From the NCBI GenBank assembly GCA_025929425.1, contig JAICME010000003.1:1-49710 (forward strand): a stretch of 49,710 nucleotides of DNA. The letters are read 5' to 3'. Origin of the DNA: Thermoleophilia bacterium. Lineage in GTDB: Bacteria; Actinomycetota; Thermoleophilia; Gaiellales; Gaiellaceae. The translations under genes and the position numbers were made by a program. Of this stretch, positions 1 to 6,356 are shown in pieces. The notes below the pieces were generated by a model that was not told the DNA's origin, made no database searches, and was given only the letters and a program-made list of their open reading frames with translations. The stretch's first letter is position 1. Each line of letters begins with the position of its first letter.

Positions 1-162
1 CATCCAATCAGGCTCATCCTTATGCGAAGAAATCGCATCGACAAGCTCATGCGAAAGACCACGCCCCGACTTGAAAAAATAATCCTCCGAAACAGAAAAC
101 CCATACTTGATCGCGTAATCGGAGCCAATCCCCTCGACAATGTCGGTCTCGGTCTGGCTCAC
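1..162 (-). CDS. sufB: Fe-S cluster assembly scaffold SufB, N-terminal fragment
   Basis: The minus strand from a GTG at 162 to the window edge encodes 54 residues without a stop. The sequence contains GLSHELVDAISSHKDEPDWM, which matches the conserved N-terminal region of SufB (gly-leu-ser, then a KxEPxWM segment). SufB is the scaffold subunit of the SUF iron-sulfur cluster assembly complex in the cytoplasm; the rest of the gene lies outside the window. An AGAGG stretch precedes the GTG, and the start overlaps the stop of the small upstream ORF (GTGA), so the two may be translationally coupled. Codon use is odd for this window: 22 of the 54 codons end in T and none in A, whereas neighbouring genes use almost only G or C at the third position. 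Family call is fairly firm despite the short length. Confidence 0.8.
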   Translation of the reverse strand, partial: MSQTETDIVEGIGSDYAIKYGFSVSEDYFFKSGRGLSHELVDAISSHKDEPDWM

Positions 163-299
163 GCTGCCTCTTCGTGGAGCACGAGCCAGTGCTTGTAGGC
201 CTGGGTAGGCCGCGAGTGCGCCCATGCCCGCTCCACGAGCTTCGGCAGGGCCGGGTAGCGACCGTCGAAGTGACCGTGCTTACGCGATGATTCGATCAC
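159..299 (-). CDS. small hypothetical protein upstream of sufB
   Basis: A 46-residue frame starts at a GTG at 299 and ends in a TGA that overlaps the sufB GTG by 4 bp. The predicted peptide is basic and rich in aromatic residues (for example RYPALPKLVERAW and TQAYKHWLVLHE). Its codons end mostly in G or C like the rest of the genome, unlike sufB. It is not a family I recognise. It could be a coupled leader peptide or the conserved C-terminal end of a shortened SUF-associated protein. The frame remains open upstream to a TAG near 347 but has no better start codon there. The 4-bp coupling and good codon bias are the only support. Confidence 0.4.
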   Translation of the reverse strand: MIESSRKHGHFDGRYPALPKLVERAWAHSRPTQAYKHWLVLHEEAA

Positions 300-513
300 C
301 GTTACTGCTCCCGACGAACGAGATGTCGGTGCACAGAGATGGGGCGACCTAGGGGCCTAACGACCATGACCTGCTCCTCTGGAGACTCTTGCTCTAGACG
401 TTCAGAGAACGCCGCACAACGCTCTCTGCGCATCAGGCCCGGTCTGCAAGTCGGAGAGGACGTTCCCCGGCGGCTTCCGCGCTAGGTCTACGCGCATATC
501 GACTGTAGCGGTC

Positions 514-1248
514 CTAGACGAGGATGTTGACCGCGCGCGCGGCGACGAGCAGCACGGTGACGACCGAGAGCATGGATTCGGCTGCCATCAGGGCCTTGGC
601 CGGACGAGTAAGCGGCATGGAGTCGGTGGGGCTGAAGGCGGTCGCGTTCGTCAGCGAGATGTAGAAGTAGTCCCAGAGTCGGGGCGCCCACCCGTCGCGG
701 GCGAGCTGAGGGTTCTCGTCCTGGGGAAACTGGAAGTCGGGTTTGCGGGCTGTCGTTGCGAGGGCCCGCGCGACCGGGCCGCCGCAGTCGAGTTCCCAGA
801 AGGCGAGGCCGAAGGCGATCGCGTTTGTCAGCCAGACAGCACCGCCGCTGGCAAGAAGCTGAGGCCCTGTGATTTGGCTCGCGGAATGCGCGACCAGTGA
901 GGCGACGAGAACGACGACACCGAGCACGTTGAACACCCAGACGAGCCCCAGGAGCGCGATCACGATCTCCCGCCTGTGATCGTGACCGACGAGCCGGTTC
1001 AGGCCCAGCAGCAGCGTCGCCGCGAGGCAGAGGTAGGGGCCGGCGACGATCAACCACGTCCACCAGAGCGACTGTCCGAGCGCGTGCCAGTGCGCATGTC
1101 TGGCAACGAGCGCCAACGCGATCAAGATCGCGGCGGCGACCAGCGCAAAAGGGGCCGCGTCGTTCCGTGCTTCTCGCGCCGCCGCATGCACCCGATCCGT
1201 GTCAGGAGACGGCGAGCCGGTAGCAGCCTGTCCAGGCGCCCGATTCAT
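514..1248 (-). CDS. multi-pass membrane protein with ion-channel-like C-terminus
   Basis: A 244-residue protein with a polar N-terminal segment (about residues 1-30) followed by about five hydrophobic helices: near 33-52, 62-80, 92-118, 130-150 and 222-242. Between the last two is DYFYISLTNATAFSPTDSMP, a pattern I associate with uncharacterised membrane proteins whose C-terminus resembles the pore region of two-TM ion channels. No enzymatic motif is visible. It probably sits in the cytoplasmic membrane. It is transcribed away from the ClC gene at 1360, from a shared intergenic region of about 110 bp. A transport or channel role is an inference from topology alone. Confidence 0.6.
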   Translation of the reverse strand: MNRAPGQAATGSPSPDTDRVHAAAREARNDAAPFALVAAAILIALALVARHAHWHALGQSLWWTWLIVAGPYLCLAATLLLGLNRLVGHDHRREIVIALLGLVWVFNVLGVVVLVASLVAHSASQITGPQLLASGGAVWLTNAIAFGLAFWELDCGGPVARALATTARKPDFQFPQDENPQLARDGWAPRLWDYFYISLTNATAFSPTDSMPLTRPAKALMAAESMLSVVTVLLVAARAVNILV

Positions 1249-1345
1249 CGCCGAGTCAGAATGAGCCGAGCCTCGGACGGCGGGTCAGGGCGATCACATG
1301 CTCTTCACCACGCGGTGGGCATGTAGCGACCACTTCCTATCGGGC

Positions 1346-1351
1346 TACGAT
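1346..1351 (+). promoter_or_regulatory. possible -10 box of a short-leader transcript for the ClC gene
   Basis: TACGAT lies 8 bases before the GTG start of the ClC gene, which would give an almost leaderless mRNA. No convincing -35 hexamer is seen at the right spacing. Leaderless transcripts are common in actinobacteria, so the position is reasonable, but this rests on one hexamer. Confidence 0.25.
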
Positions 1352-1359
1352 GCAGATTT

Positions 1360-3045
1360 GTGAGCCCTGACCCCGGCCGGCTCGACCGGCGCCTTCCAAG
1401 TGACAGCATCGGCGGCGCCGATCGCCGCTCCGACCTCGACGGCGAACGCCGTCTCGCGGACTTCACGGTCGACTGGTCCGTCCTGAAGCTCGTTGCCCTC
1501 GCACTCGTCGTGGGCGCACTCTCCGCCGGCGTCGCGCTCGCGCTGCTGGCGCTGATCGGCTTCTGCACGCACCTGGCGTACTACGGCGATCTTGGCTGGC
1601 GCCTCGTGCCGCCGAGCCTGCACCGTTGGGGCGCATGGACGGTCGTGATCCCGGTCGTCGGCGGCCTGCTCGTCGGGCTGATGGCCCGCTTCGGCTCCGA
1701 GCGGATCCGCGGGCACGGGATTCCCGAGGCGATGGAGACGATCCTCATCGGTGGCAGCAAGGTCGAACCGCGCCTGACCGTCCTCAAGCCGATCTCGAGT
1801 GCGATCAGCATCGGAACAGGCGGCCCGTTCGGCGCGGAAGGACCGATCATTCTCACCGGTGGCGCGGTCGGCTCGGTCTTCGCGCAATTCCTCCACCTCA
1901 CCTCGCGCGAGCGGCGGACGCTGCTCGTCGCAGGGGCCGCAGGCGGGATGGCGGCGGTCTTCGGGACGCCGCTCGCCGCCGTCCTCTTCGGTGTCGAGAT
2001 ACTCGTGTTCGAATGGCGACCGCGCTCGTTCGTGCCGATCACGGCCGCGGTCGCGGTCGCATCGACGCTGCGGACGTGGTTCGCGGGCATGGGGCTCGTC
2101 TCGAAGGCGCCGCTCTTCCCGCTCACGGTCCATCCTCAGCTCACGGCGCTGCTCAGCTTCGAGGCACTCGCGGTCGGTGTGGCGTGCGGCGTGCTCGCGT
2201 GGGTGCTGACGGCCGCCGTGTACGGCGCGGAGGATGCGTTCAAGCACCTTCCGATCCACTGGGGGTGGTGGCCGGCGCTCGGTGGGCTTGTGATCGGACT
2301 CGGGGGCCTCTTGGAGCCGCGCGCGCTCGGCGTCGGCTACGGGACGATCGGCGACGAGCTCGGCGGCCGGCTCGCCCTCGGGACGCTCGCTCTCGTCCTC
2401 GTGGTCAAGCTCGCGATCTGGGCGACCGGGCTGGGGTCCGGGACGAGCGGCGGTGTGCTCGCGCCGCAACTCATGATCGGCGCGGCGGCGGGCGGCCTGC
2501 TCGGGCACGTGTTCGGCGGACCTGCCGGAGTGTGGGCGCTGCTCGGTATGGGGGCGACGCTGGCCGGCGCGATGCGCGCGCCGCTCACCGCGGTCGTGTT
2601 CGCCGTCGAGGTTACCCACGCGGTCGGGCTGCTTCTGCCGCTCATCGTCGCCTCGGCAACGGCGTTCCTGCTCAGCGTTCTTCTCCTGAAGCGATCGATC
2701 ATCACCGAGAAGGTGGCGCGCCGCGGCTTCCACGTGATGCGCGAGTACGCCGTCGACCCGCTCGAGGCGATGTTCGTACGCGAGGTGATGCAGCCCGCCA
2801 GAGCCGGCGCGAGCTCGGGCCGAGTCCTCGCGTACTCGGACGAGGTGCTGCGCGTCGTCGCCGGTCGCATGGCGGCCTACGAGCTCGACGAGCTGACCGT
2901 CGTCGATCGCGAGACCGGCACCGTCGCCGGGACGATCACGGTCTTCGACCTCCTCGCCGCACGGCGCAGGCAATGGCACGCGGAGAGAAGCCGCGAGCGG
3001 CCGCTGCAGCTGCCGCCGCTCCGCTTGACTGCTAGCCGCCGCTGA
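1360..3045 (+). CDS. ClC-family chloride channel/antiporter with CBS domain
   Basis: A 561-residue ClC protein. The family signatures are present in order: GHGIPEAMETI (the GxGIPE ion-path motif, with His where many ClC proteins have Ser), GPFGAEGPIIL containing the gating glutamate, LVAGAAGGMAAVFGTPLAA, and GSGTSGGVLAPQLMIGAAAG. Around ten hydrophobic segments lie between residues 40 and 440. A C-terminal cytoplasmic part (about 465-545) has one CBS-like repeat ending in GTITVFDLLAARR, which usually senses nucleotides. It would move Cl- across the cytoplasmic membrane, possibly in exchange for protons as the gating glutamate suggests. The start is a GTG with no clear Shine-Dalgarno, consistent with a leaderless mRNA. 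The 3' end overlaps the convergent MoaD-like gene by 14 bp. Fluoride specificity cannot be excluded but no fluoride riboswitch was recognised upstream. Confidence 0.9.
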   Translation: MSPDPGRLDRRLPSDSIGGADRRSDLDGERRLADFTVDWSVLKLVALALVVGALSAGVALALLALIGFCTHLAYYGDLGWRLVPPSLHRWGAWTVVIPVVGGLLVGLMARFGSERIRGHGIPEAMETILIGGSKVEPRLTVLKPISSAISIGTGGPFGAEGPIILTGGAVGSVFAQFLHLTSRERRTLLVAGAAGGMAAVFGTPLAAVLFGVEILVFEWRPRSFVPITAAVAVASTLRTWFAGMGLVSKAPLFPLTVHPQLTALLSFEALAVGVACGVLAWVLTAAVYGAEDAFKHLPIHWGWWPALGGLVIGLGGLLEPRALGVGYGTIGDELGGRLALGTLALVLVVKLAIWATGLGSGTSGGVLAPQLMIGAAAGGLLGHVFGGPAGVWALLGMGATLAGAMRAPLTAVVFAVEVTHAVGLLLPLIVASATAFLLSVLLLKRSIITEKVARRGFHVMREYAVDPLEAMFVREVMQPARAGASSGRVLAYSDEVLRVVAGRMAAYELDELTVVDRETGTVAGTITVFDLLAARRRQWHAERSRERPLQLPPLRLTASRR

Positions 3046-3295
3046 TCGCGGCGATGACGTCGAGGCGCGAGCGTTCCGCGACCCGCGTGTCCAGTGCCGC
3101 GCGCTCACCGTCCACGTAGACGTGGATGTGGTTACGCAACGACGGGCCCTCCGCGACGAGCCGATCGCGCAGTCCGGGCCAGCGCTGCTCGAGCTCGTCG
3201 ATCGCGGCCAGGACGCTCGCCGCCTCGATCTCGAGGCGGCGGGGCAATCCTGGGAAGAGCGGGGTCAGCGTCCCCGGGAGTCGTACTTCCAACAC
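3032..3295 (-). CDS. MoaD/ThiS-like ubiquitin-fold sulfur carrier
   Basis: An 87-residue protein that ends in Gly-Gly (DVIAAISGG), the C-terminal signature of MoaD/ThiS/CysO sulfur carriers. In those proteins the terminal glycine is adenylated by an E1-like enzyme and then made a thiocarboxylate. The N-terminus LEVRLPGTLTPLFP and the segment HIHVYVDGERAALDTRV fit the beta-grasp fold. The gene lies just downstream of the BNR protein on the same strand, 4 bp apart, so the two are probably co-transcribed. No MoaE, ThiG or E1-like partner is next to it, so whether it serves molybdopterin, thiamin, cysteine or tungsten cofactor synthesis is open. Confidence 0.8.
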   Translation of the reverse strand: MLEVRLPGTLTPLFPGLPRRLEIEAASVLAAIDELEQRWPGLRDRLVAEGPSLRNHIHVYVDGERAALDTRVAERSRLDVIAAISGG

Positions 3296-3299
3296 GGCG

Positions 3300-4373
3300 C
3301 TACCCGACGATCGCGACGTCGACCGAGGAGATCGACGGGAGGTAGCTCGCGATCTCGGTCCACGTCTCGCCCTCGTCGGCGCTCGCGTACACCTGGCCCG
3401 TGCTCGTGCCGAAGTAGACGCCGGGAACGTCGTGCTTGTCGATGGTCATGCCCTGGCGGAGAACGCCGAGGTGCGCGTCCTCCTGGGGCAGCCCCGCGCG
3501 CATCGGCGCCCAGCTCGAGCCGGCGTCGCGCGTCCGCCAGACCGTCGCCTTGCCGTCGTGCATCGTCCGGCCGTGGCCTCCGTCGACGGGGACCACGTAG
3601 AACGTCTCGGTGTCGTGCGGATGCACGGCCGCCGCGAAGCCGAAGTCTCCCGGCAGCCCTTCCGTGATCTCCGTCCACGACTTGCCGCCGTCGTCCGAAC
3701 GGTGCATGCCGACGTGGTTCTGCTGATACATGCGGTCCGGGCTCGAGGAGCGGACGAGCTTGTGCACGCAGAAACCGACGTCCTCGTAGTCGGCCGGCCA
3801 GTCGCGCCTCAGGCCCTTGTTCCGCGGCACCCACGACGAGCCGCCGTCCTCGGTCTCGAACGCGCCGATTCCCTGCACGACGGCGAAGAACTTGTCGGAG
3901 TCGCCGGCGTCCGTGACGAAGCCGGAGATGCCGAGGTGGCCGGGGGGCTGGTTCGCGGGGTCGTCCCACGCCTCGCTGCCGTGCTGGCCCGAGAGGGTCG
4001 ACAGGAGCGACCACGTCTGGCCGTTGTCGCGGCTCTCGAAGATGCCCGGCGCTTCGACGCCGACGAGCAGGCGGTCGCCTGCCCGCGCGAGCGTCGAGGC
4101 CTTCGAGATCTTCCGGCCGTCCTCGTCACCGTAGGTGAGCCCTTCGCTCGACTGCTCCCACGTCTCGCCCAGGTCGCTGCTGCGCCAGATGGTCGAGCCG
4201 TGCCACTCGCTCGCCGCGGCCGCGTAGATCGAGCCGGTCGGCTCGTCGTAGATCGCGTGGTAGACGGGCCAGCCTTCGCAGTACGGGCCGCGCAGCGTCC
4301 AATCGCGGCGATCCACGCTCTCGAGGATGAACGCGCCCTTACGCGTTCCGACGGTCAGCAGGGTCTTCGACAT
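3300..4373 (-). CDS. BNR/Asp-box beta-propeller protein (sialidase-like fold)
   Basis: A 357-residue protein starting at the ATG at 4373, which has AGGAG upstream. An open frame continues further upstream but lacks conservation-like features. It contains at least six Asp-boxes of the form SxDxGxTW: SSDLGETW, SRDNGQTW, TEDGGSSW, SDDGGKSW, TRDAGSSW and SADEGETW. These mark a six-bladed beta-propeller of the sialidase/BNR type. No signal peptide is visible, so it is probably cytoplasmic. The N-terminal TLLTVGTRKGAFIL is typical of the 'WD40/YVTN/BNR-like repeat' proteins found in many soil bacteria. The catalytic Arg triad of true sialidases cannot be assigned, so the enzymatic role is unknown. 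It precedes the MoaD-like carrier in a likely two-gene operon. Confidence 0.8.
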   Translation of the reverse strand: MSKTLLTVGTRKGAFILESVDRRDWTLRGPYCEGWPVYHAIYDEPTGSIYAAAASEWHGSTIWRSSDLGETWEQSSEGLTYGDEDGRKISKASTLARAGDRLLVGVEAPGIFESRDNGQTWSLLSTLSGQHGSEAWDDPANQPPGHLGISGFVTDAGDSDKFFAVVQGIGAFETEDGGSSWVPRNKGLRRDWPADYEDVGFCVHKLVRSSSPDRMYQQNHVGMHRSDDGGKSWTEITEGLPGDFGFAAAVHPHDTETFYVVPVDGGHGRTMHDGKATVWRTRDAGSSWAPMRAGLPQEDAHLGVLRQGMTIDKHDVPGVYFGTSTGQVYASADEGETWTEIASYLPSISSVDVAIVG

Positions 4374-4465
4374 CGATTCGCTCCTAGCGGTCGCGGGACG
4401 GTCGAGAGTGTCGCCGATCGGCGATCTCGAGGGATGAGACTCCGAGTCCGTGAGAAAGTCATCGG

Positions 4466-4909
4466 TCAGGCGCTCAGCGGCTCTCCGGTCTCGAGCAGCG
4501 TCTTGAGGTTGCTGAGGACGAACATCCAGCCGGCGCCGGAGACGCCCTCGGCCGTCTTCGGTGCGCCCTCGAGCTGGTCGTGGACGACAGTCAGGAGCGT
4601 CGTTCCGTTCTCCTGCGCCTCGATCTCCCAGGTGACACGGCTCGGCTCCTCGGCGGCCAGCTCCGGGTCGTACGCCGACGTCCAGCGATGGACGAGCCGC
4701 CGGGGTGGGTCGGACTCGAGAATCTCCTCGTCCCATGTCATGTCTCCGAGCGCGGAGAAGCGCCGTCCGTCCCGGAGCTCGATCCGGACGCCGTGGAAGT
4801 AGCGCTCGGTGAACTCCGGCTTCGTGATCGCGTCCCAGACCTGCTGCGGAGTCGCGAGGATGAAGACCCGGTACACCTGCGTCGTCTGCGCGGTGGTCGT
4901 CGTGCTCAT
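4466..4909 (-). CDS. SRPBCC / AHSA1-type ligand-binding protein
   Basis: A 147-residue protein of the START/Bet v1-like SRPBCC superfamily. The segments VYRVFILATPQQVWDAITKP and GDMTWDEEILESDPPRRLVH are the N-terminal and central signatures of the activator-of-Hsp90-ATPase-like subgroup. The C-terminal helix (SGAGWMFVLSNLKTLLETGE) closes the hydrophobic pocket. The start overlaps the stop of the ArsR gene by 4 bp (ATGA), a very common pairing in which the ArsR regulator controls its SRPBCC partner. The ligand is unknown. The ATG at 4909 follows an AGGAG-type site (GGAGGAGACTGC). Confidence 0.85.
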   Translation of the reverse strand: MSTTTTAQTTQVYRVFILATPQQVWDAITKPEFTERYFHGVRIELRDGRRFSALGDMTWDEEILESDPPRRLVHRWTSAYDPELAAEEPSRVTWEIEAQENGTTLLTVVHDQLEGAPKTAEGVSGAGWMFVLSNLKTLLETGEPLSA

Positions 4910-5223
4910 GCAGTCTCCTCCAGTTCGTGCTTGAGATCGGCGAGCGCCGCCACGCGGTGCTCCGTGTACTTGTCGATCCACCGGTCGTGGATCAGCCGGA
5001 TCGGGACCGGATTGAGGAAGTGGAGCTTTTCCCGACCCTGCCGGCGCGTGACGACGAGCCCGGCGTCCTCGAGCACGCGCAGATGCTTCATCACGCCGAA
5101 GCGGGTCATCTCGAGCTCGGACTCGAGCTCCGTGAGCGTCCGGCCGTCGCGATCGTAGAGCCGATCGAGCAGGTGGCGCCGCGTCGAGTCGCCGAGCGCC
5201 TTGAAGACGTGGTCGTCGTCCAT
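4906..5223 (-). CDS. ArsR-family winged-helix transcriptional regulator
   Basis: A 105-residue ArsR/SmtB-type regulator. The N-terminus MDDDHVFKALGDSTRRHLLD is the classic ArsR start, followed by the recognition helix region MTRFGVMKHLRVLEDAGLV and the wing VTRRQGREKLHFLNP. It has no cysteine, so it is not a typical metal sensor and belongs to the subgroup paired with SRPBCC proteins. It starts 15 bp downstream of a GTGACC-AAAA-GGTCAC inverted repeat, the probable autoregulatory operator. It is co-transcribed with the SRPBCC gene through a 4-bp overlap. Confidence 0.9.
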   Translation of the reverse strand: MDDDHVFKALGDSTRRHLLDRLYDRDGRTLTELESELEMTRFGVMKHLRVLEDAGLVVTRRQGREKLHFLNPVPIRLIHDRWIDKYTEHRVAALADLKHELEETA

Positions 5224-5238
5224 GCTCAGAGACTTTAG

Positions 5239-5254
5239 GTGACCAAAAGGTCAC
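5239..5254. promoter_or_regulatory. probable ArsR operator (inverted repeat)
   Basis: GTGACC-AAAA-GGTCAC is a perfect 6-bp inverted repeat with a 4-bp spacer, lying 15 bp upstream of the ArsR start codon and 11 bp from the stop of the DUF2269 gene. Size and position fit a site for the dimeric regulator encoded next to it. Binding is inferred from position only. Confidence 0.55.
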
Positions 5255-5265
5255 ATGTCAACTGC

Positions 5266-5856
5266 CTAACTGAAAGGCTTCGTGAACATGTCCGCGACCA
5301 CGACCAGCAGCACAGCGATGTCGACGCGCGCGACGAGAAGGATGCGGGCGATGGCCGCCTGCGTCTCGGGTGCAGCGGCACCCTTGTCCGCGAGTAGCGA
5401 CACGATCCGCCTCGACATAGGCGCTAGGACGCCGATGCCCGTCGCGAAGCTGAGCGCATAGCCGGTGAGGCCTATGTCGACCCATGTCGTGCCGAAGCCG
5501 ATCTCGTGCGAGTTGATCACCATCGTGATCCCCATCGCGAGCACGACGAGGCCTGCGGGCGCGAACAGCCTCTCGCCTGCAAACACCGCCTGACGGGCGA
5601 TGTGCGCCATCTCCTCCGGATCCTTCGCTCGCTCCGCTCTCAGCGCGAGAACCGTCAGGAGGATCCCGCCGCCGACCCAGAAGACGGCGACAACGACATG
5701 GATCAGCTTGAAGATCGCGAACGCGTGCGTAGGCGCGTCAGTCGTCTTCAGAGCGAACGTAAGGCCCAGAGCGAAAACGGCGGCGGCGATGCCCGCGGTG
5801 ACCCAGGCGGAGGTGCGGCTGGCACGTGGAGCGGCAGCGATGGGAGTCGTTTCCAT
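5266..5856 (-). CDS. DUF2269-like integral membrane protein
   Basis: A 196-residue protein with about four membrane helices: near residues 18-36, 48-68, 94-114 and 170-190, plus a weaker one near 125-145. The segment AIFKLIHVVVAVFWVGGGIL with a His in the helix is typical of DUF2269 / heme-exporter-like membrane proteins of unknown function. The start at ATG 5856 was chosen because the longer frame upstream runs through the 3' part of the peroxiredoxin gene in another frame and shows no membrane character. It follows the peroxiredoxin by 29 bp on the same strand and may belong to that operon. Confidence 0.7.
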   Translation of the reverse strand: METTPIAAAPRASRTSAWVTAGIAAAVFALGLTFALKTTDAPTHAFAIFKLIHVVVAVFWVGGGILLTVLALRAERAKDPEEMAHIARQAVFAGERLFAPAGLVVLAMGITMVINSHEIGFGTTWVDIGLTGYALSFATGIGVLAPMSRRIVSLLADKGAAAPETQAAIARILLVARVDIAVLLVVVADMFTKPFS

Positions 5857-5885
5857 GAGCGGAGTAAACGCGATCCGGCGGACGG

Positions 5886-6347
5886 CTACAAGGCTCGCGC
5901 CGCTGCGAGCAGCTCGTCGAGGTCGGGAAGCTCGCTCGTCTCGTACGCCCAAGCGCCGCGGATGACGCCGTCCACGTCGATCAGGAACGCGCTGCGCCGC
6001 GACACGTCGCGCATCCCGTTGTGCTCGAAGGAGACGCCGAAGCCGTGCGTCGCTTCCGCGTTCCAGTCGGAGAGGAGCGGGAAGTCGAGGTCGAGCGCCT
6101 GCATCCACGCGACGTGGGTGTACGGCGAGTCGCGCGAGATCGCGAACGGCTCCACGCCCGCGTCCTGCAGCTCCGCTCTCCTGTCACGCAGGAGCTCGAG
6201 CTCTGTCGTTCAGGTCGAGGACCAGTCGAAGAGGTAGAACAGCAGGAGCAGCGGTCGCTCGTGGAGGAGGTCGCCGATGCTCACACGCTCGCGCGGCGTC
6301 GTCCACACCACCGCTTCGAGCGGCGCGCTCTGCCCGATCTCGAGCAC
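5886..6347 (-). CDS. peroxiredoxin with an in-frame UGA (probable selenocysteine) at the peroxidatic site
   Basis: The frame from GTG 6347 to 5886 encodes 153 residues if the TGA at 6212-6210 (codon 46) is read as selenocysteine. The context is LFYLFDWSST-U-TTELELLRD, which is the AhpC/TSA peroxiredoxin active site with Sec in place of the peroxidatic Cys (S-x-x-U). Downstream sequence in the same frame continues the family fold: ISRDSPYTHVAWMQAL, FPLLSDWN, then SRRSAFLIDVDGVIRG with the conserved Arg. The protein has no cysteine at all, so without Sec there would be no catalytic residue. A two-part stem-loop with G in the apical loop begins just after the UGA. TAGGA lies before the GTG. The enzyme would reduce peroxides in the cytoplasm using an external thiol. 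The downstream half also has its own ATG (6155), which a gene caller may wrongly take as a start. The alternative is a recent nonsense mutation. Confidence 0.75.
6178..6212 (-). promoter_or_regulatory. candidate bacterial SECIS element after the UGA codon
   Basis: In mRNA sense, 15 nt after the UGA begins CTCCTG-CGTGA-CAGGAG, a perfect 6-bp stem with a 5-nt loop. A lower AGCTC/GAGCT stem is separated from it by an internal loop (3' arm ends a little beyond 6178). The apical loop starts 21 nt after the UGA and its second base is G, which meets the known bSECIS rules (loop roughly 16-37 nt downstream, a G among the first two loop bases). SelB would bind this to deliver Sec-tRNA. Confidence 0.6.
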
Positions 6348-6356
6348 GGGGCGATC

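Noticed and set aside
1249-1359. Fluoride riboswitch before the ClC gene
   Set aside because: No recognisable aptamer consensus, and the start seems almost leaderless.
1345-3108. Long minus-strand open frame across the ClC gene
   Set aside because: It is rich in Arg/Glu/Asp with no domain, the usual antisense shadow of a GC-rich membrane protein gene.
5886-6347. Peroxiredoxin as a simple nonsense pseudogene
   Set aside because: The only stop falls exactly on the peroxidatic residue, both halves are undamaged and a SECIS-like stem follows; Sec readthrough explains more. It remains the formal alternative.
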